Of a DNA stretch of 64,000 bases, positions 7,973 to 16,508 are shown piece after piece (positions within the stretch are counted from its first letter, which is position 1; every line of letters starts with the position of its first letter). The DNA comes from Paenibacillus antri (lineage in GTDB: Bacteria > Bacillota > Bacilli > Paenibacillales > YIM-B00363). Position numbers and translations under genes: made by a program. Under the pieces are notes generated by a model that was not told the origin of the DNA, made no database searches, and saw only the letters and a program-made list of their open reading frames with translations. The stretch spans positions 109,853 through 173,852 of the forward strand of contig NZ_VCIW01000018.1 in the NCBI RefSeq assembly GCF_005765165.1. The letters run 5' to 3'.

Positions 7973-8881
7973 TCAATACCTCCGTTTTCTATCCCGGATC
8001 TCGACCGCGAACGCAGCGTAATGCTCGTACCGCCGCTTGTCCGCTTCGCCGGACGCTACCGCTTCCAGGACGCGGCAGCCCGGTTCTTTCAGGTGGAGGC
8101 AGCCGCGGAACTTGCAGCCGTTCGACAGCTCCGCGAACTCCGGGAACGCCTCCGTCAACGCCTCGGGCTCCATCTCGGGAAACTCGAGCGTCGAAAATCC
8201 GGGCGTGTCCGCGAGCATGCCGCGCGCTCCGACGCGGAACAGCTCCACGTGGCGGGTCGTATGCTTGCCTCGTCCCAGCTTCTCGCTGATCTCGTTCGTC
8301 GCGAGCAGCAGCCCCGGCGCGAGCCGATTGAGCAGCGAAGACTTGCCGACGCCGGACTGACCCGCGATGACCGTGATGCGGCCTTCCAGCTCGCCGAGCA
8401 GGCCCGCGATCCCCTCGCCTCCGCGAGAGCTCGTCAAATAGACGGGATAGCCGATGCGCTCGTACGTCGCCCGCAGCTCGGCGATCTCCGCCTTGAGATC
8501 GGCCGCCTCCGGCTTCTCCAATAAATCCGCCTTCGTGAAACAGAGGATCGAACGCAAGCCGGCCAGCTCGGACAACGCTAAAAATTTGTCGAGCAGCGAC
8601 CGGTTGATGTCCGGCCGCGTCACCGCGAAGACGATCAGCGCCGTGTCCACGTTGGCGATCGGCGGGCGCACGAGCTCCGTCGACCGAGGCGCAAGCTCGA
8701 CGACCGTGCCTTCGCCGGAGCCGTCGACCTTCGCCTCGAAGCGGACGCGGTCGCCGACGAGCGGCGACACCCCCTGCTTCTTAAACAACCCCCGCGCCCG
8801 GCAGGCGACGACGTCGCCGCCGTCGTCCGGCTGCACGTAATAAAATCCGCTGAGCGCCTTCACAATCAAGCCATCCTGCAT
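7973..8881 (-). CDS. rsgA: Ribosome small-subunit-dependent GTPase RsgA
   Basis: Circularly permuted GTPase that acts in late 30S maturation and is inhibited by ppGpp. Over 302 residues it shows an N-terminal OB domain, then G motifs in permuted order: TKAD (G4), GQSGVGKSSLLN (G1), and DTPG (G3). A C-terminal zinc knuckle CKFRGCLHLKEPGC follows. It is located between prkC and rpe, the conserved yloQ position. In B. subtilis RsgA is a PrkC substrate, and co-transcription here is consistent with that link. Confidence 0.96.
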   Translation of the reverse strand: MQDGLIVKALSGFYYVQPDDGGDVVACRARGLFKKQGVSPLVGDRVRFEAKVDGSGEGTVVELAPRSTELVRPPIANVDTALIVFAVTRPDINRSLLDKFLALSELAGLRSILCFTKADLLEKPEAADLKAEIAELRATYERIGYPVYLTSSRGGEGIAGLLGELEGRITVIAGQSGVGKSSLLNRLAPGLLLATNEISEKLGRGKHTTRHVELFRVGARGMLADTPGFSTLEFPEMEPEALTEAFPEFAELSNGCKFRGCLHLKEPGCRVLEAVASGEADKRRYEHYAAFAVEIRDRKRRY

Positions 8882-8914
8882 GCGTTCCGCTTGCCTCCCG
8901 CTAGAAACTTAAGT

Positions 8915-11074
8915 TTATAGGCCTTCGACGGTCTGTTCCGTCCCGTCCGACGGGCTCTGGCCTTCCTCGTCTCCCGGTTCGCCGTCGACCGGCTCCGCGG
9001 GTTCCTCCTCGAACGCCTCCGGCTCTTCCTGACGCGGCGCGTTCGCCGAACCGCCGCTTTCTTCCGCTTGCCTGTGCGTCCAAGTATATTGATCGAGCTT
9101 CGCATCGTCCAGGAACACTTCGATCGATGCGTTCTTGCTCGGCGACGTAACGACCTCGAAGGTGAACGACTGTTCGGACGACACCTTCTGATTTACCGCC
9201 TCGACGCGTTCGCCCATAGCGTCGGTGACGAGAATGCGAACGGCGCTCTCGGCGCCTTGCTCCTTCGGTCCGATGACGACGGTATACGTCGTCGCGCGAG
9301 CCTCCTTCGGCAGCCCATCGCTGATATAAATCATGATGCCTTCGCCCGGCGGCTTCACCGGGTCGCCCGGCTGATACGGGAATTGCTTGAACACGCGGCC
9401 CTTCTCGAAGTAGGCGGGCTCGCGGACGATGTTTTTCTCCAGCAGTTCAAGGCCCGCGCGCTCCAGCATCGCCTGCGCTTCTTGCGCGGTCAGTCCGAGC
9501 AGCTCCGGCATGTCGGTCTCTTCGCGCCCCCGGCTGACGACGACGCGCACCGACGTATCGAGCGGATCGATCGGCTGCAGCGCCGGCGGGAATTGCTCGA
9601 TGATGCCGCCCGCGCCTTCCTTGTCGCTGAAGTCAGCGTCGAATTGGACGCTCTCGTCGGGAATGCCGAGCTCCTCGAGGGCGGCTCTCGCCTCCGCCTC
9701 CGTCAGGCCGACGAGCGCCGGCATCTCGACCATCTCGATCCCCTTGCTGACGTACAAGCGGATCGGCATCGTTCCCTTCACCTTCTCGCCCGCCTTCGTC
9801 TGCGAGATAACGTAATCGAGCGGCACTTCGCGATTGTATTCGTAGACGATCGGATCCTCTACGACGAGTCCGGCCGCCTCGATCTCGGTTATCGCCCGCT
9901 CGAGCGGCAGCCCTTCGACGAGCGGCACCTCGACGGTCGGGATGACGAAGATCTCCTGTACCTTGTTCACGCCCCACCATGCGCCGCCGAGCAGCACGAG
10001 CAGGATGCCGAACCAGACGAGCGGCTTCACCCAAGGATTCCCTCTGCGCTCCTCTTCCTCTTCGTCCACGTAGCTGCCGTCCCGCCATACCGGCGCGCCG
10101 GACGCGCTTTGAGAGGCTTCGCCGCTTCCGGCTCCGTCCAGCGCTCCCGGACGACCCGCAGGCTTCATGTCGCCGCGGATGGCCGGAATGACCCGCGTCG
10201 CCTCCGCGTCGTCTTCCGCGTCGCTGGCGTATGTCCACTTCGGCTCGTCCCTACGCTCGGGCGCGAGGCACGTTTCCAAGTCCCGCAGCATCTCTCCGGC
10301 CGAGACGTATCGCTCTTCCGGCCGTTTGCGAAGCGACTTAAGGATCACGTTTTCCACGCTTTGGGGAATCATCGGATTGACGGCCCGCGGTTCCTCGACG
10401 GGCTCCTGCAGATGCTTCAACGCGACGCTGATCGGGCTTTCTCCGATGAACGGAAGTCTCGCCGTCAGCATCTGGTACAAGACGATACCGAGGGAATACA
10501 AGTCCGACTTCTCCCCCGCGGTCACGCCCTTGGCGTGCTCCGGCGAGAAATAGTGAACCGAACCGATGACGGAGCCCGTCTGCGTAATCGTCGACGTCGT
10601 GATCGCCCGCGCGATGCCGAAGTCGGTCACCTTCACGCGGCCGTTCTTGCCGATCAATATGTTATGAGGCTTAATGTCCCGATGGATAATGCCGTTCGCA
10701 TGCGCATGCTCGAGTGCGTCGCAAATTTGCGTCGCGATATGTACGGCTTCCGCGGTTTGCAGCGGAGCCTGCGCCTTGATGATATCGTTCAGGTTGGAGC
10801 CTTCGATATACTCCATAACGATGAAATGCGTCTCTTCGTCTTGCCCGACGTCGTAGATGCTTACGACGTTCGGATGGGACAACGACGCGGCGGATTGCGC
10901 CTCTCTCCGGAAGCGACGGATGAACTCCTCGTCGTGTACGTATTGCTGACGGAGCACCTTGACCGCCACGTGCCGATTCAGCAGCGTGTCCCTCGCCTTG
11001 TACACCAAGGCCATGCCCCCGCCTCCGACGCGTTCGATCAATTCGTATCGCCCCGATAAAGTCGTTCCGTTCAT
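8915..11074 (-). CDS. prkC: Membrane Ser/Thr protein kinase with PASTA domains (PrkC)
   Basis: Senses muropeptides/lipid II outside the cell and phosphorylates cell-wall and translation proteins; in Bacillus it triggers germination. The 719 residues contain a kinase domain (1-270) with glycine loop GGGGMALVYKA, K39, HRDIKPHN and DFG, and an acidic linker. One membrane helix (about 350-370) precedes three PASTA repeats (about 378-447, 448-515, 518-585), and an outer C-terminal domain ends in a Glu/Pro-rich tail. It lies 27 bp after its phosphatase gene prpC. Confidence 0.95.
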   Translation of the reverse strand: MNGTTLSGRYELIERVGGGGMALVYKARDTLLNRHVAVKVLRQQYVHDEEFIRRFRREAQSAASLSHPNVVSIYDVGQDEETHFIVMEYIEGSNLNDIIKAQAPLQTAEAVHIATQICDALEHAHANGIIHRDIKPHNILIGKNGRVKVTDFGIARAITTSTITQTGSVIGSVHYFSPEHAKGVTAGEKSDLYSLGIVLYQMLTARLPFIGESPISVALKHLQEPVEEPRAVNPMIPQSVENVILKSLRKRPEERYVSAGEMLRDLETCLAPERRDEPKWTYASDAEDDAEATRVIPAIRGDMKPAGRPGALDGAGSGEASQSASGAPVWRDGSYVDEEEEERRGNPWVKPLVWFGILLVLLGGAWWGVNKVQEIFVIPTVEVPLVEGLPLERAITEIEAAGLVVEDPIVYEYNREVPLDYVISQTKAGEKVKGTMPIRLYVSKGIEMVEMPALVGLTEAEARAALEELGIPDESVQFDADFSDKEGAGGIIEQFPPALQPIDPLDTSVRVVVSRGREETDMPELLGLTAQEAQAMLERAGLELLEKNIVREPAYFEKGRVFKQFPYQPGDPVKPPGEGIMIYISDGLPKEARATTYTVVIGPKEQGAESAVRILVTDAMGERVEAVNQKVSSEQSFTFEVVTSPSKNASIEVFLDDAKLDQYTWTHRQAEESGGSANAPRQEEPEAFEEEPAEPVDGEPGDEEGQSPSDGTEQTVEGL

Positions 11075-11101
11075 CCGCTTCTCTCCCCTTTCGTCTCGGC
11101 G

Positions 11102-11839
11102 TTATGAACCATTTTCGATCAGCACCACCGATATATTATCGTCTCCGCCCGCGTTCAGCGCGTACTCGACGAGGCGGTCCACCTTCTCGCTCAGCGTTCC
11201 TTCTCCGCGCACCGTGCGCGTCATCTCCGATTCCGGCACCAGATTCGAGAGCCCGTCGCTGCACAGCAGCAACAGATCCCCCGCCGACCACGGCAAAAAG
11301 ACAAGGTCGACGTCCACGTCCGCCTCCGTGCCGAGCGCTCTCGTAATCACGTTGCGGCGCGGATGTACCGCGGCCTCGTCCGGCGTCAGCTGTCCGGTCT
11401 TCACGAGCTCGTTGACGAGCGTATGGTCTTCGGTGATTTGCGAAACCGTCTCATGATTTATGTAGTAAGCCCTTGAATCGCCGATATGACCGATCAATAC
11501 GCGGGAGGCGTCGGCGAGCGCCGCCGTGACCGTCGTGCCCATCCCCCGATAATGCTCTTTCCCCGAAGCGACTTCGAATACTTTGGCGTTCGCCTCGCGA
11601 ATCGCGTCGACGAGACGCGCCTTCCGTTCGGCGTCGTCGAGCTCGCCCGAGACGCGTACGAGCGCGCTCTCCAATAGCTCGATCGTAATTTGGCTGGCCG
11701 TGTCTCCGGCTTGATGGCCGCCCATGCCGTCGGCGACGATGGCGAGCGTGCAGCCCGCCACCCCGTCCTTCACGACGATCCGATCTTCGTTGACCGACCG
11801 CACGCGGCCGACATCGGTTTTATACGCTGTTTTCAACAT
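11102..11839 (-). CDS. prpC: PP2C-type Ser/Thr phosphatase PrpC (Stp)
   Basis: Manganese-dependent phosphatase that reverses PrkC phosphorylation. The 245 residues carry all PP2C metal motifs: NEDR, ADGMGGHQAGD, GDSRAYY, CSDGLSN and GGDDNISV. The frame stays open far upstream into rlmN. The ATG at 11839 is chosen because AGGTGA precedes it and MLKTAYKTDVGRVRSVNEDR is the family's usual beginning. That AGGTGA is the last codon and stop of rlmN, so the two are tightly coupled. Confidence 0.96.
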   Translation of the reverse strand: MLKTAYKTDVGRVRSVNEDRIVVKDGVAGCTLAIVADGMGGHQAGDTASQITIELLESALVRVSGELDDAERKARLVDAIREANAKVFEVASGKEHYRGMGTTVTAALADASRVLIGHIGDSRAYYINHETVSQITEDHTLVNELVKTGQLTPDEAAVHPRRNVITRALGTEADVDVDLVFLPWSAGDLLLLCSDGLSNLVPESEMTRTVRGEGTLSEKVDRLVEYALNAGGDDNISVVLIENGS

Positions 11840-11844
11840 CAGAT

Positions 11845-12915
11845 TCACCTCGCGGTCGACTCCATATGCTTCGCCCGCAGCTGGCCGCAGGCGGCTGCGA
11901 TATCGTGCCCCTGCTCCCTGCGGATCGTCGTGTTCACCTGTTTCGACTCCAGAATGCGTTTGAATTCGAAAATGTGCTCCTTCGGCGTACGAACGTAATC
12001 GCGCTCCGGCACGTAGTTGACCGGAATGAGGTTGACGTGGCACAACATTCCCTTCAGCACGGCGCCCAATTCCTCGGCGTGTTCCGGCTGATCGTTGACG
12101 CCGTTGATAAGCGCGTACTCGAACGTAATGCGGCGGCCCGTCTTCTCGATGTAATACCGGCAGGCGTCCATGACGTCCGCGAACGGGAACCGCCGGTTGA
12201 CCGGCATCAACTTCGAACGCAGCGCGTCGTTCGGCGCGTGAATCGAAATCGCGAGGTTGATCTGCGTATTCCAATCGGCGAACTCGCGAATTTGCGGCAC
12301 GATGCCGCTCGTCGACACGGTGACGTGACGTTGGCCGATCTTCATGCCTTTGTCGTGCACCATGAGCGCGAGGAACGTCTTCGTAGCTTCGTAGTTTTCG
12401 AACGGCTCGCCCGAACCCATCACGACGATGCTGCTGATTCGCTCGTTCGTCGCGTCGAGCAGTCGCTGGGCGTACACGACCTGCGCCACGATCTCGCCCG
12501 CGTACAGATTGCGCTTCAGCCCGCCGAGCGTCGACGCGCAGAACGTGCAGCCGATCCGGCAGCCGACCTGCGTCGTCACGCAGATGCTGATGCCGTAATT
12601 ATGCCGCATGACGACCGTCTCGATCGCATGATTGTCGTAGAGGCCGAACAGAAACTTAATCGTGCCGTCCTTCGACTCCAGCTTCGTGATTTCGTTCAGC
12701 GTGACGAATTGGTAACTCGCCTTCAGCTTCTCCCGAAGCTCCTTCGATAGATTCGACATGTCGTCGAAGTCGACGACCCGCTTGCCGTAGAGCCAGTCGA
12801 AAATTTGTCCCGCGCGGAACGCCGGCTCGCCCTGCGATTTCAACCAGTCCTGCAACGCTTCCAGCGTCAGGTCGTAGATGAAAGGTTTCTCCGGCAGCTG
12901 TATCTCTTTTTTCAT
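11845..12915 (-). CDS. rlmN: 23S rRNA (A2503-C2)/tRNA (A37-C2) methyltransferase RlmN
   Basis: Radical-SAM enzyme that methylates carbon 2 of A2503 in 23S rRNA and A37 in some tRNAs, tuning the peptide exit tunnel and fidelity. The 356 residues include the cluster motif CRIGCTFC, a [12 protein letters not shown] motif and ISIHAPND. The conserved C-terminal cysteine is in [10 protein letters not shown]. It sits between rsmB and prpC as in B. subtilis. Confidence 0.96.
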   Translation of the reverse strand: MKKEIQLPEKPFIYDLTLEALQDWLKSQGEPAFRAGQIFDWLYGKRVVDFDDMSNLSKELREKLKASYQFVTLNEITKLESKDGTIKFLFGLYDNHAIETVVMRHNYGISICVTTQVGCRIGCTFCASTLGGLKRNLYAGEIVAQVVYAQRLLDATNERISSIVVMGSGEPFENYEATKTFLALMVHDKGMKIGQRHVTVSTSGIVPQIREFADWNTQINLAISIHAPNDALRSKLMPVNRRFPFADVMDACRYYIEKTGRRITFEYALINGVNDQPEHAEELGAVLKGMLCHVNLIPVNYVPERDYVRTPKEHIFEFKRILESKQVNTTIRREQGHDIAAACGQLRAKHMESTAR

Positions 12916-13032
12916 AGGTATCCCTGCTTTCTGCCGTCTCGGGCCGACGGGCGCCAGCCTATTCCGCGGCGCCCTCCGCCGAAACTCTTCTTTCTATTGT
13001 AAACGTTCGTCCGCCTTTTTAACACATCTCTT

Positions 13033-14574
13033 CTAGGACGAGCGAGAGGATGATCGGATCAGCCTAGCCATAAAGAACCCGTCGGAGCCGAAATCGGCGG
13101 GAGTCACGAGCAGCCGTCCGGGACCCGCGGCGCATCTGACGGCCGTCTCCCTTGCGATGCCCGGCGGCATCGTCGGATCCGGCGCATAATCCGGATGCGC
13201 GGCGAGAAACGCGTCGATCTGCGCTTCGTTCTCGCTCGGCTCCAGCGTGCACGTGCTGTAGACGAGAATGCCGCCCGGCTTCAGCAGCTTCGAGACGGAG
13301 GCGAGAATCGCGCGCTGCGTCTCGACGATGCTCGCGACGTCCTCCGGCGTCTTCGTCCACTTAATGTCCGGCTTGCGCCTTATGACGCCGAAGCCGGAGC
13401 AAGGCGCATCGAGCAGGATGCGGTCGAACGAGCCTTCCTCGAACCGCTCGTGCAATTTGGCGGCGTCCGCGACGACCGTATGGACGCTGGCGAGCCCTAA
13501 CCGGCTCGCCGCTCCGTCGATGAGCTCCTTCTTATGCGGATGGATGTCGCAGGCGACGATCTCGCCCTTATCCTCCATCCGTTCCGCGAGCTGCGTCGTC
13601 TTCCCGCCGGGCGCCGCGCAGCAGTCGAGCACGCGCATGCCCGGCGCCGGATCGAGAAGCGCGGCGACGAGCATCGAGCTTTCGTCCTGCACGGTGCACA
13701 GTCCGGCCTTGAACGCTTCGGTGAACGCCAGGTTGCCGCCGTTCGCCGAGACGACGCCGTCTTCGCTCACCAGGGACGGCACCGCTTCGACGCCTTCCGC
13801 CGCCAGCTTCGCGATCAAGCCGTCGCGATCGATCCGAAGCGGGTTCACCCGCGCGCTCGCCTTCGGCGGCTCGTTGTTCGCCGCGGCGATGCGTTCGGCG
13901 GTCTCCTCGCCGAACGCGCGAACCCATTCGCGCACGAGCCATTCCGGATGCGAATGCTCGAACGCGATGCGCTCGACCGCGCTCGCGCCGGTCGGCGGTG
14001 TCGGCCGCCCGGGGTTCGCAGCGAGCTTGCGCAGCACGGCGTTCACCAGGCCGGATACGCCTTGGTGGCCCCGCCGCTTCGCGATGGCGACCGCCTCGCT
14101 CACGGCGGCATGCGGCGGCACGCGGTCGAGGAAGAGCAATTGGTACGCGCTGAGCCGCAGCAAGCTGCGGACCCAAGGCTGCAGCTTTTTCGCGCCTTTG
14201 GCAAGATGAGTATCGAGCACCGTATCGATCGTGTTTCGGCGCTGGATCGTGCCGTACACGAGCTCCGTGGCGAGACCCGCCTCCCGGGGATCGAGCTTCG
14301 TACGATTGAGCGCCGCATTAAGCGCCAGATTGCTGTACGCGCCTTCCTGTTCGACGGCGGTCAGCGCTTCGAGCGCCAGCTCGCGGGCGCCGAGCGGCTT
14401 CCGGCCGGACGGCGGCTTGGCGCGTGGGCCGGGCTTCGAGCCGGGTTTGGATCCAGGCTTCGTTCCGGGTTTCGCCCCTGCTTTCGATCCCGTTGCCGAT
14501 GCCGTTCCGCTTCCCGCTCCGGCGTTCGCCCCGGCGCGAACGCCGGCGGTCGGTCCCGTCTTCGGCCCGGTCAT
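13033..14574 (-). CDS. rsmB: 16S rRNA (cytosine-967-C5)-methyltransferase RsmB with low-complexity N-terminal extension
   Basis: Methylates C967 of 16S rRNA using SAM. The 513 residues comprise a NusB-like RNA-binding domain (about 62-200) and a Rossmann methyltransferase domain with CCAAPGGKTTQ, the catalytic DAPCSG and YSTCTL. The ATG at 14574 overlaps the fmt stop by four bases. Residues 1-60 precede the normal start (LGARELALEAL) and consist of Gly/Ala/Thr/Lys/Pro repeats such as KPGTKPGSKPGSKPG. This is longer than typical homologues (about 450 residues). An internal start could skip this tail. Confidence 0.93.
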   Translation of the reverse strand: MTGPKTGPTAGVRAGANAGAGSGTASATGSKAGAKPGTKPGSKPGSKPGPRAKPPSGRKPLGARELALEALTAVEQEGAYSNLALNAALNRTKLDPREAGLATELVYGTIQRRNTIDTVLDTHLAKGAKKLQPWVRSLLRLSAYQLLFLDRVPPHAAVSEAVAIAKRRGHQGVSGLVNAVLRKLAANPGRPTPPTGASAVERIAFEHSHPEWLVREWVRAFGEETAERIAAANNEPPKASARVNPLRIDRDGLIAKLAAEGVEAVPSLVSEDGVVSANGGNLAFTEAFKAGLCTVQDESSMLVAALLDPAPGMRVLDCCAAPGGKTTQLAERMEDKGEIVACDIHPHKKELIDGAASRLGLASVHTVVADAAKLHERFEEGSFDRILLDAPCSGFGVIRRKPDIKWTKTPEDVASIVETQRAILASVSKLLKPGGILVYSTCTLEPSENEAQIDAFLAAHPDYAPDPTMPPGIARETAVRCAAGPGRLLVTPADFGSDGFFMARLIRSSSRSS

Positions 14575-15551
14575 CGAGCCGCCTCCCCTTGCGACGCTTC
14601 CGGCGATTCGCCGAGCGTATCGCCCTTCTTCATCTGGCCGTTCCGCGCGAACTCGGACACCGGCAGCGCCTTCTTGCCCGCCGGCTGCACCTCGGTGGCG
14701 ACGAACACGCCGTCGCCGGTCGCGATCGCGAGGCCGTCCGCGCCGACGCCGATCACCGTGCCGGGCGCCGCGCCGGCGGCTCGTCCCGGATCCGGACGCG
14801 CCGCCTTCCATACCTTAAAGACGTCGCCGTTCCAGAACGTGAAGGCGCCCGGACGCGGCGACAGACCGCGAAGCTGATCGTAGATCGCCGAGGCGGGGCG
14901 CGTCCAGTCGATACGCTCGTCTTCGCGCGACAAGTTCGGCGAATACGTCGCTTCGGCCTCGTTCTGCGGCGTGCGGGGAGCGGTCCCGTCCAAAACCGCC
15001 GGCACCGTCTCGAGCAGCAGCTTCGCGCCGACGACGCTCAAGCGCTCGAAGACGAGACCTGCGTCATCGTCCGGCCCGATCGACAGCTCGGCCTTCGAGA
15101 TCATGTCTCCGGTATCCAAGCCCTCGGCCATGTACATGATCGTCACGCCGGTGACGGTCTCGCCGTTCATGATCGCCCGCTGGATCGGCGCGCCGCCCCG
15201 GTATTTCGGCAGCAGCGAGCCGTGTACGTTGATGCAGCCGAAGCGCGGCATCGACAGCACCGACTTCGGCAAAATTTGCCCGTACGCGGCCGTCACGATC
15301 AGGTCCGGCGCGTACGCCGCCAGCTCCGCGACGGCTTCCGGCGCCCGCAGCTTCGCCGGCTGCAGCACGGGCAAGCCGAGGCGAAGCGCTTCTTCCTTCA
15401 CGGGCGTCGGCGTCATCGTCTTCTTGCGCCCGACCGGCCGGTCGGGCTGCGTGACGACCGCCTTGACGTTATATCCTGCATCGATTAACGCACGAAGGGA
15501 CGGCACGGCAAAGTCCGGCGTCCCCATAAATACGATATTCGCGTTCTTCAT
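14571..15551 (-). CDS. fmt: Methionyl-tRNA formyltransferase
   Basis: Formylates initiator Met-tRNA using 10-formyl-THF. The 326 residues contain MGTPDFAVPSL at the N-terminus, the SLLPKYRGGAPIQ loop with the catalytic Asn/His region (NVHGSLLP), and the downstream Asp in EGLDTGDMI. The C-terminal OB domain follows. Both ends overlap neighbours by four bases (def upstream, rsmB downstream). Pairing with def reflects the formylation/deformylation cycle. Confidence 0.97.
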   Translation of the reverse strand: MKNANIVFMGTPDFAVPSLRALIDAGYNVKAVVTQPDRPVGRKKTMTPTPVKEEALRLGLPVLQPAKLRAPEAVAELAAYAPDLIVTAAYGQILPKSVLSMPRFGCINVHGSLLPKYRGGAPIQRAIMNGETVTGVTIMYMAEGLDTGDMISKAELSIGPDDDAGLVFERLSVVGAKLLLETVPAVLDGTAPRTPQNEAEATYSPNLSREDERIDWTRPASAIYDQLRGLSPRPGAFTFWNGDVFKVWKAARPDPGRAAGAAPGTVIGVGADGLAIATGDGVFVATEVQPAGKKALPVSEFARNGQMKKGDTLGESPEASQGEAAR

Positions 15552-16042
15552 ACGACGTCGTCATCCTCTTCGTCTTCGTCCGGCTTCGGCTCGTAGACGC
15601 GCTCGGCGATGTCGATGTACAAGACGCCGTTCAGGTGGTCGATCTCGTGTTGGAACGCGCGAGAAAGGAAGCCGTCCGCCTCGATCGCGATCTCGTTCCC
15701 GTTGCGGTCGAGTCCCTTGACCTTCAGGCGGTCCTTGCGCCGAACGTCGCCCTGCAGGCCGGGAATGCTGAGGCAGCCTTCCGGACCGAGCTGCTCGCCG
15801 CCCGCCTCGACGATCTCCGGATTGACCATTTCGATCAATCCATGATCGTCGCCGACGTCGATGACGATAACGCGCTTGGAGATGCCGATCTGCGGCGCCG
15901 CGAGACCGACGCCGGGCGCGTCGTACATCGTCTCGGCCATGTCGGTCAACAGTTTCTGAATATTCGGCGTTACCTTCGGCACCGGCTTCGCGACTTCGCG
16001 AAGGACCGGGTCCGGATGCTTGACGATGATGCGAATCGCCAT
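15548..16042 (-). CDS. def: Peptide deformylase
   Basis: Metal-dependent removal of the N-formyl group from new proteins. The 164-residue protein has all three PDF motifs: GVGLAAPQIG, EGCLSIPG (metal Cys) and HEIDHLNG (metal His residues). The C-terminal tail PDEDEEDDDVV is very acidic, a feature seen in several Gram-positive type 1 deformylases. It begins the def-fmt-rsmB run; upstream lies the tandem repeat block rather than priA directly. Confidence 0.97.
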   Translation of the reverse strand: MAIRIIVKHPDPVLREVAKPVPKVTPNIQKLLTDMAETMYDAPGVGLAAPQIGISKRVIVIDVGDDHGLIEMVNPEIVEAGGEQLGPEGCLSIPGLQGDVRRKDRLKVKGLDRNGNEIAIEADGFLSRAFQHEIDHLNGVLYIDIAERVYEPKPDEDEEDDDVV

Positions 16043-16196
16043 ATAGGTTCGTACCCCTTTCGATGAAACCCCGTCTGATGTGTGACCGATGATCCGGCTC
16101 GCGCCGCCCTATCGGTTTGTACTTTCTATATCGAAAACACCCGTCTCGACACGCGACTCCGAACGCCATGCCGTTGCGAACAGCGGCTCAGCCGTT

Positions 16197-16487
16197 GTCG
16201 GAGGTTCTACGACTATCCACGCTCTCACGGCCACCCGCGGCGCTGCAGTCGGAGGTTCTCCGACTATCCATGCTCTCACGGCCACCCGCGGCGCTGCAGT
16301 CGGAGGTTCTCCGACTATCCACGCTCGCGCGGCCACCCGCGGCGCTGCAGTCGGAGGTTCTCCGACTATCCACGCTCGCGCGGCCACCCCCGGAGCTGCA
16401 GTCGGAGGTTCTACGACTATCCACGCTCGCGCGGCCACCTGCGGCGCTGCAGTCGGAGGTTCTCCGACTATCCACGCTCTCACGGCC
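16197..16487. repeat. 51-bp tandem repeat, about 5.7 copies, between def and priA
   Basis: Units start at 16197, 16248, 16299, 16350, 16401 and 16452, exactly 51 bp apart. Each begins with GTCGGAGGTTCTCCGAC, a 7-bp inverted repeat around GTT. It is perfect in four copies and has one mismatch (CTACGAC) in copies 1 and 5. The rest of the unit reads TATCCACGCTC, then variable TCAC/GCGC, then GGCCACCCGCGGCGCTGCA. Copies differ at only a few positions. The unit length is a multiple of three, so five reading frames stay open across it, but none has a credible ribosome binding site. The flanks (16043-16196, 16488-16508) hold the def upstream region and the priA end. Confidence 0.95.
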
Positions 16488-16508
16488 TCCGACGTCGACA
16501 TATCCCCC

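Noticed and set aside
16197..16487. CRISPR array
   Set aside because: Whole 51-bp units repeat with only point differences; there are no unique spacers and no cas genes.
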